A stretch of DNA of 64,000 bases from Paracoccaceae bacterium (GTDB lineage Bacteria; Pseudomonadota; Alphaproteobacteria; Rhodobacterales; Rhodobacteraceae), in the NCBI GenBank assembly GCA_024742405.1, contig JANSYP010000001.1, positions 62,001-126,000 on the forward strand, in the 5' to 3' direction. The notes beneath the pieces are model-generated. The model saw only the letters and a program-made list of their open reading frames with translations. It searched no databases and was not told the DNA's origin. Positions 53,713-62,959 of the stretch are shown one piece after another. The stretch's first letter is position 1; the number at the start of each line of letters is the position of its first letter. Position numbers and translations under genes: made by a program.

Positions 53713-55131
53713 TCAACCGGCCCCGCCGACGGTCAGCCCGCCGATCATCAAGGTCGGCTGGCCGACGCCCACAGGCACCCATTGTCCCGCTTTGCCACAG
53801 TTCCCGATGCCCGGGTCGAGCGTCATGTCGTTGCCGATGGCGCGTACCTGACGCAAAGCAGTCGGGCCGTCACCGATCAGAGTGGCGCCCTTGACCGGGG
53901 CGCCGACCTTGCCGTTTTCGACCTTGTAGGCCTCGGTGCAGGAAAACACGAATTTGCCATTGGTGATGTCCACCTGACCGCCGCCGAAGCCCACGGCATA
54001 GATGCCGTCTTTCAAGTCGGCCAGAATCGCGGCGGGGTCGCTTTCGCCGCCCAGCATGTAGGTGTTGGTCATCCGCGGCATCGGTGGGTGCGCATGGCTC
54101 TGGCGCCGGCCGTTGCCGGTGGGGGTGACGCCCATGAGACGCGCGTTCTGGCGGTCCTGCATAAAGCCTACGAGAACCCCGTCCTCAATCAGGACATTGC
54201 GCCCTGACGGGGTACCCTCGTCGTCCACATTGATCGAGCCGCGCCGGTCCGGGATCGTGCCGTCGTCGAGCACGGTCACCCCGCGCGATGCGACCTGCTG
54301 GCCCATCAACCCGGCAAAGGCGGAGCTTTCCTTGCGGTTGAAGTCGCCCTCCAGCCCGTGGCCGATCGCTTCGTGGAGCAGGATCCCCGGCCAGCCCGGG
54401 CCCAGCACCACATCCATGACGCCGGCAGGCGCAGGGACGGCCTCCAGATTGACGAGCGCGATTCGCAGCGCCTCGCGGGCCTGGGCTTCCCAATTGTCGC
54501 GCGCGATCACGCCGTCGAGCGTCACCCTGCCGCCACCGCCGGTGGAGCCGCTTTCGCGCCGTCCGTCCTGTTCGACGATCACAGAGACATTCAGTCGTGC
54601 CATAGGGCGGCTGTCGCTCACCGCCACGCCGTCGGGCCGGAGAATCACGACTTCCTGCAGGCCGGCGGCCAGCGTTGCGCTGACCTGCACGACACGCGGG
54701 TCGAGATCGCGGGTGAAGGCGTCGATCTCGCGCAGGGTTTCGACCTTGAGGCCGAATCCCGCGCCCGAAACCGGATCGGCATCGGTGTAGAGCCTTGTGT
54801 TGGTATGCCGCGGCGCCGGGGCAAGCGTTCCGCCCCCGTCGCCCACGGCCAGGCGCGCGGTGTCGACGGCGCGCGCCAGCGACGGCTCGGAGATCTCGCT
54901 GGAATGGGCATAGCCAGAGGTTTCGCCGCGGACCGCACGCAGCCCGAATCCCTCTGAGGCATCATAGCTCGCCGTGCGCAGGCGCCCGTCGTCAAAGCTC
55001 AGAACCTCGGACCGGCGGCGTTCCAGGAAAAGCTCTCCGTCATCGGCACCGGCGGTCGCGTCGCGCAGGCGGGTGAGCGCGGCATCTCGGTCGATATGGG
55101 TCTCAAAGGGACGAAAGGAGGGCTGGCTCAT
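53713..55131 (-). CDS. tldD: Metalloprotease TldD
   Basis: A 472-residue TldD-type protease. The zinc motif HEAIGHGLEGD begins at about residue 253, and the distal cysteine segment FSCTEAY with FGGGQVDITNG follows; AYDASEGFGLRAV is the N-terminal mark. With TldE (PmbA) it degrades flexible peptides and is needed for maturation of some modified peptides; no pmbA is in the window. ATG at 55131 was preferred to an upstream start at 55308, which adds a Cys-rich unrelated stretch and would overlap the divergent ctaC. Confidence 0.93.
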   Translation of the reverse strand: MSQPSFRPFETHIDRDAALTRLRDATAGADDGELFLERRRSEVLSFDDGRLRTASYDASEGFGLRAVRGETSGYAHSSEISEPSLARAVDTARLAVGDGGGTLAPAPRHTNTRLYTDADPVSGAGFGLKVETLREIDAFTRDLDPRVVQVSATLAAGLQEVVILRPDGVAVSDSRPMARLNVSVIVEQDGRRESGSTGGGGRVTLDGVIARDNWEAQAREALRIALVNLEAVPAPAGVMDVVLGPGWPGILLHEAIGHGLEGDFNRKESSAFAGLMGQQVASRGVTVLDDGTIPDRRGSINVDDEGTPSGRNVLIEDGVLVGFMQDRQNARLMGVTPTGNGRRQSHAHPPMPRMTNTYMLGGESDPAAILADLKDGIYAVGFGGGQVDITNGKFVFSCTEAYKVENGKVGAPVKGATLIGDGPTALRQVRAIGNDMTLDPGIGNCGKAGQWVPVGVGQPTLMIGGLTVGGAG

Positions 55132-55242
55132 GGGGGATCGCTTCCTCGATACCGACTTAGGATGCGCGTCGGGATGACGCAGCGGCCATTCCGGCTCTGC
55201 TCTTCTAATATGGCGCGCAACCAAGCAGACACAATCGCAAGG

Positions 55243-55279
55243 GTCTGTCTCAGACTGCGGAATCGCGGATAAGACAGAC
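55243..55279. repeat. Inverted repeat in the ctaC upstream region
   Basis: GTCTGTCT at 55243-55250 and AGACAGAC at 55272-55279 are exact inverted copies 21 bases apart, ending 28 bases before the ctaC ATG and between the divergent tldD and ctaC genes. No T-run follows. It may be an operator or a leader hairpin controlling the cytochrome oxidase operon. Confidence 0.45.
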
Positions 55280-55307
55280 ACCACGGACAAACAACAGGAC
55301 GCCCGCA

Positions 55308-56156
55308 ATGCGCTTCAGACTGCCGCTTTATGCTGCGCTCGCCAGCATGACCGCATCGCTCGCCTCGGCCCAGCAGGCGCTGGAAGATCTCGAGGTGATC
55401 GGCAAGCCAGTGCCCGGCGGCATTGGGTTTCAGCCCGCCGCTACGGAACTTGCCAGCGATCTGCAATGGCTTGACGGTTTCATCCTCGTCATCATCACGG
55501 TGATCTGTCTCTTCGTGACCGGGCTTCTGGCCTGGGTGATCTTGCGCTTCAACCAGCGCGCGAATCCCACGCCGGCGACTTTCACCCACAATTCGCCGCT
55601 CGAGATCGCCTGGACGATCGTGCCGATCCTGATTCTGGTCGTCATCGGGGCCTTTTCCCTACCGGTTCTGTTCAAGCAGCAGGAGATCCCGGTTCCGGAC
55701 ATCACCATTAAGGTGACCGGCTACCAGTGGTACTGGGGCTACGAGTATCCCGACGAGGGCATTTCCTTCGACAGCCTGATGCTCGCCAAGGATGAGCTGG
55801 AGGAATACGGCTACGCCGAAGACGAGTATCTTCTGGCGACCGATACCGCCGTGGTGGTGCCCAAGGGCAAGACCATCGTGATGCTGGTGACCGGCGGCGA
55901 TGTGATCCATTCTTGGACCGTGCCGGCCTTCGGTGTGAAGCAGGACGCCGTTCCGGGCCGTATCGCGCAACTGTGGTTCAACGCAGAACAGGAAGGCGTG
56001 TATTTCGGCCAGTGTTCGGAGCTGTGTGGCAAGGACCACGCCTATATGCCGATCACCGTGAAAGTGGTCAGCGAAGAGGCCTATGCCGAGTGGCTCGAGG
56101 GTGCCAAACTGGAATTCTCCAGCATACCGCCCGCGGTCCAGGTCGCGTCGCGCTGA
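55308..56156 (+). CDS. ctaC: Cytochrome c oxidase subunit II
   Basis: A 282-residue subunit II of an aa3-type oxidase: signal peptide to about residue 22, two membrane spans (about 58-80 and 98-118), and a periplasmic CuA domain. Copper ligands are His201 (DVIHSW), Cys236, Cys240 and His244 in [11 protein letters not shown], with Met247 after it. It receives electrons from cytochrome c. It is the first gene of an operon with the assembly factors CtaB and CtaG. AGGA lies seven bases before the ATG. Confidence 0.97.
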   Translation: MRFRLPLYAALASMTASLASAQQALEDLEVIGKPVPGGIGFQPAATELASDLQWLDGFILVIITVICLFVTGLLAWVILRFNQRANPTPATFTHNSPLEIAWTIVPILILVVIGAFSLPVLFKQQEIPVPDITIKVTGYQWYWGYEYPDEGISFDSLMLAKDELEEYGYAEDEYLLATDTAVVVPKGKTIVMLVTGGDVIHSWTVPAFGVKQDAVPGRIAQLWFNAEQEGVYFGQCSELCGKDHAYMPITVKVVSEEAYAEWLEGAKLEFSSIPPAVQVASR

Positions 56157-56184
56157 CGCCTGCAATCGGAGCGCCAGCACTTCC

Positions 56185-57117
56185 ATGACGGATGCAAGCC
56201 TATACGACCGCACGGCCGAGCCCGAGTTCGGCGACTATGTGACCCTGCTGAAACCGCGGGTGATGAGCCTCGTCGTGTTCACCGCCTTTGTCGGTTTGCT
56301 GGTCGCACCTGTTCCGGTGCACCCGATGATCGGCTTTGCGGCGATCCTTTTCATTGCGCTCGGTGGCGGGGCCTCCGGCGCGCTGAACATGTGGTATGAC
56401 GCCGACATCGATGCGGCGATGAAACGGACCCGCAAGCGTCCGATCCCCGCCGGTCTGATCGCACCGAACGAGGCGCTTGGCCTCGGACTTGCGCTTTCGG
56501 GCATCGCGGTGGTGATGCTCTGGCTCGCCTCGAACGCGGTAGCCGCAGGGCTGCTGGCCTTCACGATCTTCTTCTATGTCGTGGTCTACACGATGTGGTT
56601 GAAGCGCTGGACGCCACAGAACATCGTTATCGGGGGTGCCGCGGGCGCGTTTCCTCCGATGATCGGCTGGGCCGTGGCCACCGGCGGCGTGTCGATTGAG
56701 AGCCTGCTGATGTTCGGGTTGATCTTCATGTGGACGCCACCGCATTTCTGGGCGCTCGCGCTCTTCATGAAGTCGGACTACAATGATGCCGGCGTGCCGA
56801 TGCTGACGGTCACCCATGGCCGTGACGCCACCCGCCGGCACATCCTGATCTACACCATCCTGCTTGTCCCGACGGCTCTGGCACTGGCCTTCACAGCGGT
56901 TGCCGGGCCGGTCTATATCGCCACGGCCCTCGTCCTGAATGCTATGTTCCTGCTTGGAGCCGTGCGCATTTGGCGGCGTGACGATGCGGCCTGCGATGCC
57001 GACAGCCATGCTGTCGAAAAGAAGTTCTTTCGTCTCTCACTGTGGTATCTTTTCCTCCATTTCGGGGCGTTGCTGGCCGACGGGCTGATCGCGCGCCTCG
57101 CACCGGGAGTATTCTGA
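56185..57117 (+). CDS. ctaB: Protoheme IX farnesyltransferase (heme O synthase)
   Basis: A 310-residue UbiA-type prenyltransferase with about nine membrane segments. The substrate motifs are [19 protein letters not shown] (68-86) and the second Asp-rich loop near [14 protein letters not shown]. It adds farnesyl to heme b to make heme o, the precursor of heme a for the oxidase. ATG at 56185 lies 28 bases after ctaC; a longer frame overlaps ctaC. Its TGA overlaps the next ATG (TGATG). Confidence 0.95.
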   Translation: MTDASLYDRTAEPEFGDYVTLLKPRVMSLVVFTAFVGLLVAPVPVHPMIGFAAILFIALGGGASGALNMWYDADIDAAMKRTRKRPIPAGLIAPNEALGLGLALSGIAVVMLWLASNAVAAGLLAFTIFFYVVVYTMWLKRWTPQNIVIGGAAGAFPPMIGWAVATGGVSIESLLMFGLIFMWTPPHFWALALFMKSDYNDAGVPMLTVTHGRDATRRHILIYTILLVPTALALAFTAVAGPVYIATALVLNAMFLLGAVRIWRRDDAACDADSHAVEKKFFRLSLWYLFLHFGALLADGLIARLAPGVF

Positions 57118-57305
57118 TGTCTACCTTCGATCGCGCTACTCACGAGATCCATACCCGCCGCTGGGGCCGCAATCTTGGCCTTGGGATCGTTTTGGTTGGC
57201 TTTGTTGCCGTCGTCTTCGGTCTGACCTTGGCGAAGGTTTCCACCGGCGCAAACATGGAAGCCTTTGACCACGTCGCGCGCCCCGCGCTCATTCCGGCCG
57301 AATGA
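57117..57305 (+). CDS. Small membrane protein of the cytochrome oxidase operon (CoxF-like)
   Basis: A 62-residue protein with a cytoplasmic N-terminus ([19 protein letters not shown]), one membrane span at about 20-42 (LGLGIVLVGFVAVVFGLTLAKV) and a short tail. Its position between ctaB and ctaG and its length match the CoxF/ORF small proteins of alphaproteobacterial cox operons, whose role is not established. Start and stop overlap both neighbours (TGATG and ATGA). Confidence 0.82.
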   Translation: MSTFDRATHEIHTRRWGRNLGLGIVLVGFVAVVFGLTLAKVSTGANMEAFDHVARPALIPAE

Positions 57306-57883
57306 TGCAGCGGCTGGAGGGCAAATCCCGCACGGCGGCCCAGGCCGCGGGCGTTGTGGTGGTCATGGGCAGCCTCGCCTGGGCGTCAGTGCCGCTTTAT
57401 GACTTGTTCTGCCGCGTGACGGGTTATGGCGGCACCACAAGTGTTTCGGCCACCGGGTCCGACACTGTGCTCGACCAGACCGTCACCATCCGCTTCGACG
57501 CCTCCAAGGAACGTGACATGCCGTGGGAGTTCACCCCGGTCGTGCGCGAGATGGAGATGAAGATCGGCGAGACCGGGCTGGCCTTTTACGAGGCCTACAA
57601 CCCCACCGACGTGCCGATTGCCGGCACCGCGACCTACAACGTGACGCCCTATGCGGCCGGCGGATACTTCTCCAAGATCGACTGCTTTTGCTTCGAGATG
57701 CAGGTTCTTGAGCCCGGCCAGCGGGTGCAGATGCCCGTAACCTTCTATGTCGATCCCGACATCACGCGCGACCGTGAGGGCAAATTCGTCCACACGATCA
57801 CGCTTTCCTACACTTTCTACGAGACCGACCTGCCCGAAGAGCAGGCCGCACTCGACTCATCAACAGCCAGCTCGGTCAACTGA
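57302..57883 (+). CDS. ctaG: Cytochrome c oxidase assembly protein CtaG (Cox11)
   Basis: A 193-residue Cox11/CtaG protein that delivers copper to the CuB site. One N-terminal membrane span (about 13-30) with [15 protein letters not shown] after it, an Ig-like periplasmic domain, and the copper motif CFCF with Cys128 and Cys130 in [16 protein letters not shown]. Length and order match the family. Overlaps the small CoxF-like gene by four bases and precedes ctaE by 20. Confidence 0.95.
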   Translation: MMQRLEGKSRTAAQAAGVVVVMGSLAWASVPLYDLFCRVTGYGGTTSVSATGSDTVLDQTVTIRFDASKERDMPWEFTPVVREMEMKIGETGLAFYEAYNPTDVPIAGTATYNVTPYAAGGYFSKIDCFCFEMQVLEPGQRVQMPVTFYVDPDITRDREGKFVHTITLSYTFYETDLPEEQAALDSSTASSVN

Positions 57884-57903
57884 GCGCGCGCGGAGGACAG
57901 GCG

Positions 57904-58704
57904 ATGGCCCACGAAAAGAACCACGACTATCACATTCTCCAACCCTCCCTCTGGCCGTTCATCGGCGGCGTCGCCGCTTTCGTCATGCTGTTCGGTGCCG
58001 TGCTGTGGATGCATGGGAGCGGCCCCTGGCTGTTCGGTGCGGGCTTTATCGCGGTGCTCTACGTCATGTTCGGCTGGTGGTCGGACACGATCACCGAGAG
58101 CAAGGCAGGCGATCACACGCCCGTCGTGCAGATCGGCCTGCGCTATGGCTTCATCCTCTTCATCATGTCCGAGGTCATGTTCTTTGCGGCCTGGTTCTGG
58201 TCTTTCTTCAAGCACGCGATGTACCCGATGGGCCCCGAGAGCCCCCTCGTCGACGGGCAGTGGCCGCCCGCCGGGATCGAGACGTTCGATCCGTGGCACC
58301 TGCCGCTGATCAACACGCTGATCTTGCTCTGCTCGGGCGCGGCGGCAACCTGGGCGCACCACGCGCTGGTCCATGAAAACAACCGCAAGGACATGCGCAC
58401 CGGCCTGATTCTGGCGATCGCGCTCGGCGTGATTTTCACCGCGTTCCAGATCTACGAATACAGCCACGCGGCGTTCGGATTCGCCGGCAACATCTATGGC
58501 GCGAACTTCTTCATGGCGACCGGCTTTCACGGCGCCCATGTCGTCATCGGGACGATTTTTCTGACGGTCTGTCTGCTGCGCCTCCAGAACGGCGATTTCA
58601 CCCCGCAGAAACATGTCGGGTTCGAAGCAGCGGCCTGGTACTGGCATTTCGTGGATGTGGTCTGGCTTTTCCTGTTTGCGGCTATCTACGTCTGGGGCGG
58701 CTGA
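57904..58704 (+). CDS. ctaE: Cytochrome c oxidase subunit III
   Basis: A 266-residue subunit III with seven membrane spans. The conserved Glu90 lies in [17 protein letters not shown], and the C-terminal [12 protein letters not shown] and [16 protein letters not shown] are family hallmarks. It stabilises proton uptake to subunit I, whose gene is not in this window. GGAGGAC precedes the ATG. Usually followed by SURF1; here a 51-residue gene and a DsbB-like gene intervene. Confidence 0.97.
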   Translation: MAHEKNHDYHILQPSLWPFIGGVAAFVMLFGAVLWMHGSGPWLFGAGFIAVLYVMFGWWSDTITESKAGDHTPVVQIGLRYGFILFIMSEVMFFAAWFWSFFKHAMYPMGPESPLVDGQWPPAGIETFDPWHLPLINTLILLCSGAAATWAHHALVHENNRKDMRTGLILAIALGVIFTAFQIYEYSHAAFGFAGNIYGANFFMATGFHGAHVVIGTIFLTVCLLRLQNGDFTPQKHVGFEAAAWYWHFVDVVWLFLFAAIYVWGG

Positions 58705-58772
58705 CCGGCTTTCAGATCTGACGCGCGCATCGGGCCGCTGGGCCCGGCAAACAGGCAAAGGATGACGTCACC

Positions 58773-58928
58773 ATGATCGCGTTGCTCTTCGTGCTTTTGA
58801 CGCTTTCCATGGTGCTGTTGCTCTTCCAACGCAGCATGCCGGCCTATTTGGTATTTGGCGTGGCGATGCTGTTGAATGTGTATTGGCTCAATTTCCACAT
58901 CACGAACGCGCTCGCGCTCAACCTGTGA
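58773..58928 (+). CDS. 51-residue two-span membrane protein
   Basis: A 51-residue open frame, ATG 58773 to TGA 58928, below the usual size cut-off of gene callers. It encodes MIALLFVLLTLSMVLLLFQ, a short polar turn (RSMPA) and a second hydrophobic segment YLVFGVAMLLNVYWL, ending in NFHITNALALNL. AAGGA lies ten bases before the start. It fits between ctaE and the DsbB-like gene (68 and 7 bases), so it is probably translated in that operon. No known family recognised; it may be a small subunit or assembly peptide of the oxidase. Confidence 0.6.
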   Translation: MIALLFVLLTLSMVLLLFQRSMPAYLVFGVAMLLNVYWLNFHITNALALNL

Positions 58929-58935
58929 GAGCGCC

Positions 58936-59529
58936 ATGATCTCTCCCGATCTCTCCAGAACGCTGAATGCCCTGGCGCTGCTTGTCATCAGCGGCATCCT
59001 GACTGCCGCTTTCATAGATCAGATCGCGAATTTCGACCTGCCGTGTCCCCTATGCCTGCTCCAGCGCGTTGGGTTCGTTGCCGTCGGGTTCGGGCTCTGC
59101 CTGAACCTCGTCTATGGTCCTCGGCCTCAACATTACGGAATAATGATTGTCAGCGCGATCATCGGCGGAAGTGCCTCTGTCCGCCAGATCCTGCTGCATA
59201 TCGTGCCGGGCACAGGCAGCTACGGAGAGCCGTTTCTCGGCTTGCACTTCTACACCTGGGCGGCGCTGGCGTTTTTCTGCATCACTCTCGGCGCGGCCGT
59301 GATGCTGATCCTTGAAAGACAGGTTTCGGATCCCGCCAGAATGCCAGTCGGTCTCGCCGGAAGGCCGCTCGCCAAGCTCGCAATCGCCGTGATCCTGCTT
59401 GTCTCGGCCGGCAATGCTGTCTCAGCACTTCTGGAATGCGGACCCGGCGTTTGTGCCGACAATCCCACAGGATACGAGCTGCTCGATGAGGCCGAAGAAG
59501 AGGTGGATCGCATGGAGCAGGCACAGTAA
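58936..59529 (+). CDS. DsbB-like disulfide bond formation protein
   Basis: A 197-residue DsbB-family membrane protein with about four to five spans. The first redox pair is Cys37-Cys40 (PCPLCLLQR) after span 1. The usual second pair in periplasmic loop 2 is absent (loop reads PGTGSYGEPFLGLHFYTW); instead Cys168 and Cys173 (ECGPGVC) lie in the C-terminal part after the last span. It would pass electrons from a DsbA-like protein to quinone. It sits inside the cox operon, between the 51-residue gene and SURF1. Confidence 0.8.
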   Translation: MISPDLSRTLNALALLVISGILTAAFIDQIANFDLPCPLCLLQRVGFVAVGFGLCLNLVYGPRPQHYGIMIVSAIIGGSASVRQILLHIVPGTGSYGEPFLGLHFYTWAALAFFCITLGAAVMLILERQVSDPARMPVGLAGRPLAKLAIAVILLVSAGNAVSALLECGPGVCADNPTGYELLDEAEEEVDRMEQAQ

Positions 59530-59577
59530 TACCTCTCCGGTACTGGCGGGCATCACCGCCGAAGCTCATGGGACTGC

Positions 59578-60285
59578 ATGACCTCTTCCTCCGAGCCCAG
59601 TTCTGACAGACGCGGCCCTGTCCTCTTCACCCTGCTCGTGGGCGTGCTGGGGACCGCGGCGCTGATCTGGCTGGGCGTCTGGCAGCTACAGCGCTTGGAC
59701 TGGAAGGAGGGCGTTCTGGCCGAGATCGCGGGACGCATCGGCGCGGCGCCCGTCATGCTGCCCGACGCCCCCGACCCTGACCGCGACCGCTATTTGCCGG
59801 TGCGGGTGAGCGGACAGGTCGAGGCGCCCGATCTGTTGGTGCAGGCCAGCCTCAAGCGAGTCGGTCCGGGCTACCGTGTGATCGCGCCCTTCACGACAGA
59901 AGACGGCCGCCGCATTCTCATCGACCGCGGCTTCCTGCGCGCTGCCGGGAAATCCGAGCCGCGCCCGCCGCTCGCCATGACGGTCGAGGGCAACCTGCAC
60001 TGGCCCGACGAGTTGGATGGTTTCACACCCGATCCGGATCCGCTGGAAAGGCTCTGGTTCGCGCGCGATGTGCCGTCTCTGGCGGCCTATCTTGAGACGG
60101 AGCCCGTTCTGCTTGTCGCCCGCGCGACCAGTGCAGAGCAGCCTGGAATAGTGCCGCTGCCGGTGGATATGGCGGGGATCTCCAATAATCATCTCCAATA
60201 TGCGGTCACATGGTTCGGACTGGCTCTGGTCTGGGCGGCCATGACCGGCTACTTCCTGCGCGCCCGGCTCCGCGCCTCCGCGTGA
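59578..60285 (+). CDS. SURF1 family cytochrome oxidase assembly protein
   Basis: A 235-residue SURF1 protein with membrane spans at both ends (about 16-37 and 208-228) and a periplasmic domain between. Family motifs: WLGVWQLQRLDWKEGVL, RVSGQVEAPDLLVQ, RRILIDRGFL, and NNHLQYAVTWFGLALVW at the second span. SURF1 helps insert heme a into subunit I. It is followed 23 bases later by thrC on the same strand, the gene order seen in related cox operons. Confidence 0.94.
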   Translation: MTSSSEPSSDRRGPVLFTLLVGVLGTAALIWLGVWQLQRLDWKEGVLAEIAGRIGAAPVMLPDAPDPDRDRYLPVRVSGQVEAPDLLVQASLKRVGPGYRVIAPFTTEDGRRILIDRGFLRAAGKSEPRPPLAMTVEGNLHWPDELDGFTPDPDPLERLWFARDVPSLAAYLETEPVLLVARATSAEQPGIVPLPVDMAGISNNHLQYAVTWFGLALVWAAMTGYFLRARLRASA

Positions 60286-60308
60286 GTCTCGTCCGAAAGG
60301 TATCTTCG

Positions 60309-61700
60309 ATGCAGTATGTCTCCACCCGCGGCAGCGCGCCGGTGCTCGGTTTCGAGGATACGATGCTGACAGGTCTCGCGCGTGACGGCGGGCTCTATGT
60401 GCCCGAATCCGTACCGCAGCTCAGCCATGGGGAAATCGCCGCGCTCGCCGGGCTGCCCTACGAGGAGGTTGCGTTCCGCATTATGCGCCCCTTCCTCGGC
60501 GACAGTTTCGGGAGCGATCAGTTCCGCGCGATCCTTGCCCGGGCCTATGACGGGTTCGGCCATGCCGCCCTCGCGCCCGTCAAGCAGATCGGCGCGAACC
60601 AGTTCCTGCTGGAGCTGTTTCACGGGCCCACGCTCGCGTTCAAGGATTTCGCGATGCAGCTCATCGGCCAGCTCTTCGAGGAGGCGCTGAAACGGCGCGG
60701 CGACCGCGTCACGATCGTGGGTGCGACCAGCGGCGACACAGGGTCCGCAGCGATCGAGGCCTTTCGCGGGCTCGACGCCGTGGACGTTTTCATCTTCTTC
60801 CCGCTGGGCCGCGTGTCCGAAGTACAGCGCCGCCAGATGACCACGCCGGTCGAGGCCAATGTCCACGCCATGGCGCTGGAGGGCGACTTCGACGACTGCC
60901 AAGCCGCGGTAAAGGACATGTTCAACCATTTCGAGTTCCGCGACCGGGTGCGACTCGCGGGCGTGAACTCGATCAACTGGGCCCGGGTTCTGGCGCAGGT
61001 GGTCTATTACTTCACATCCGCCACGGCGCTCGGCGCGCCGCACCGCCCAGTCAGCTTCTGCGTGCCCACTGGCAATTTCGGCGATATCTTTGCAGGTCAT
61101 GTCGCGCGCAAGATGGGATTGCCCATCGACCGGCTGGTGATCGCGACCAACCAGAACGACATCCTGCACCGTACGCTGGCAAGCGGCGCCCACACCAAGG
61201 AAACGGTGCGCCCGTCGATCAGCCCGTCCATGGACATCCAGGTCTCGTCGAATTTCGAACGGTTGCTCTTTGATGTCTACGACCGCGACGGGGCGGCTGT
61301 TGCCCGGCAAATGGCGGACCTGAAGGACCAGGGCGGCTTCACCATCTCCCAGGGCGCGCTGGAGCGGCTACGTGAGGGCTTTGCCTCGGGTCGTGCGTCG
61401 GAGGACGAGACCAGCGCCACGATCCGCGAGATTTTCGAGACGACGGGCGAGATCCTCTGCCCGCACACCGCCGTGGGCGTGAAGGTCGCGGGCGAGACCG
61501 CCGACCCAAAGGTGCCGATGATAACGCTGGCCACTGCCCATCCCGCAAAGTTCCCCGACGCAGTCGAGGCCGCCATCGGGATAAGACCGGCTCTTCCCAA
61601 GCGCATGGCCGATCTTTATGACCGACCGGAGCGGTTGCGCGAAGTGCCGAACGCGCTGCCCCAGATCGAAGCGGCCATCGAGGGAAGCATCCGCGCGTGA
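60309..61700 (+). CDS. thrC: Threonine synthase
   Basis: A 463-residue PLP enzyme converting O-phosphohomoserine to threonine. The PLP lysine is Lys112 in TLAFKDFAMQ; VGATSGDTGSAAIEAF and CVPTGNFGDIFAGHVA bind the cofactor phosphate and substrate. ATG at 60309 (MQYVSTRG) is the family start; the longer frame overlaps SURF1. Its TGA overlaps the GTG start of the M16 peptidase gene. The pairing thrC-M16 after the cox operon is common in Rhodobacteraceae. Confidence 0.97.
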   Translation: MQYVSTRGSAPVLGFEDTMLTGLARDGGLYVPESVPQLSHGEIAALAGLPYEEVAFRIMRPFLGDSFGSDQFRAILARAYDGFGHAALAPVKQIGANQFLLELFHGPTLAFKDFAMQLIGQLFEEALKRRGDRVTIVGATSGDTGSAAIEAFRGLDAVDVFIFFPLGRVSEVQRRQMTTPVEANVHAMALEGDFDDCQAAVKDMFNHFEFRDRVRLAGVNSINWARVLAQVVYYFTSATALGAPHRPVSFCVPTGNFGDIFAGHVARKMGLPIDRLVIATNQNDILHRTLASGAHTKETVRPSISPSMDIQVSSNFERLLFDVYDRDGAAVARQMADLKDQGGFTISQGALERLREGFASGRASEDETSATIREIFETTGEILCPHTAVGVKVAGETADPKVPMITLATAHPAKFPDAVEAAIGIRPALPKRMADLYDRPERLREVPNALPQIEAAIEGSIRA

Positions 61701-62959
61701 CAGTCCAACTCCACCGTCTGCCCAATGGCCTTCGCGTCGTCACCGAACATATGCCGGGGCTGCGCTCGGCATCGGTCGGCGTCTGGATCACCGCCGGTGG
61801 CCGCCATGAGCGGCCCGAGCAAAACGGGATCGCGCATTTTCTCGAACACATGGCGTTCAAGGGCACGGCGCGTCGCTCAGCACTCCAGATCGCGGAATCC
61901 ATTGAAGATGTCGGCGGCTACATCAACGCCTACACCTCGCGCGAGACGACAGCCTACTATGCGCGCGTGCTCGAGGACGATGTGATGCTGGCGCTCGATG
62001 TCATCTCGGACATCGTGCTCAACCCGGTCTTCGACGAGGCCGAGATTGAGGTAGAGCGTGGCGTGATCCTGCAGGAGATCGGCCAAGCTCACGACACCCC
62101 CGATGATGTCGTGTTCGACTGGCTGCAAGAGGCCGCCTATCCCGACCAGGCCATGGGCCGCACGATCCTTGGTGAGGCCGACCGGGTGCAGGGCTTCAGC
62201 CAGGGCGATCTCTTCGGGTTCGTCCAGGAGCGCTATGGACCGGGGCAGATCATCGTGGCTGCCGCAGGGGCCGTCGATCACGACGCCATTGCGCGCGAGG
62301 TAGAGCGTCTCTTTGGGCATCTCGCGCCGGCGCCGTCTTCCGCGCCTGACCCGGCGAAGTTTGTCGGGGGCGAGCGCTTGGAAGCGAAACCACTGGAACA
62401 GGTGCATTTCACGCTGGCTTTCGAGGGGCCTGGGTACGCCAGCCCCGAGATCTATGCCGCACAGATCTTTGCCACGGCATTGGGCGGCGGCATGTCCTCG
62501 CGCCTATTCCAGGAAGTGCGCGAAAAGCGCGGGCTCTGTTACAGCATCTTCGCGCAGGCGTCCGCCTATGCCGACAGCGGGATGACGACCATTTATGCGG
62601 GCACCAGCGCGGGCGATCTGCCCGAATTGGCACGTCTGACCGTGGACGAGATGCGCAAGGCCGCGGCCGGGATCACGGCCGAAGAGGTCGATCGCGCCCG
62701 CGCCCAGATGAAGGCCGGCCTGCTCATGGGGCTGGAAAGCGCGTCGTCGCGCGCCGAACGGCTGGCGCGGCTCCTGGCCGTGTGGGACCGGGTGCCACCG
62801 TTGGGGGAAACCGTTGCGCTGATCGACGCGGTCACACCCGAGGATATCCATCGCTACGGTGCCGATCTGGTGGATCGGGCGCCGGTTGCTCTGGCGCTTT
62901 ACGGGCCGGGGGCCGAGGCGCCACTGTTGGGCGATCTGAGGGCGCGGCTCGCGGCGTGA
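61697..62959 (+). CDS. M16 family zinc peptidase (processing peptidase-like)
   Basis: A 420-residue M16 peptidase related to mitochondrial processing peptidase beta. The inverted zinc motif is His47-x-x-Glu50-His51 (GIAHFLEHMAFKGT), with the distal Glu in EVERGVILQEIGQ. The C-terminal half carries GGGMSSRLFQEVREKRGLCYS. No signal peptide. Substrates in bacteria are unknown. GTG start overlaps thrC; the stop overlaps the next ATG (TGATG). Confidence 0.93.
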   Translation: MTVQLHRLPNGLRVVTEHMPGLRSASVGVWITAGGRHERPEQNGIAHFLEHMAFKGTARRSALQIAESIEDVGGYINAYTSRETTAYYARVLEDDVMLALDVISDIVLNPVFDEAEIEVERGVILQEIGQAHDTPDDVVFDWLQEAAYPDQAMGRTILGEADRVQGFSQGDLFGFVQERYGPGQIIVAAAGAVDHDAIAREVERLFGHLAPAPSSAPDPAKFVGGERLEAKPLEQVHFTLAFEGPGYASPEIYAAQIFATALGGGMSSRLFQEVREKRGLCYSIFAQASAYADSGMTTIYAGTSAGDLPELARLTVDEMRKAAAGITAEEVDRARAQMKAGLLMGLESASSRAERLARLLAVWDRVPPLGETVALIDAVTPEDIHRYGADLVDRAPVALALYGPGAEAPLLGDLRARLAA

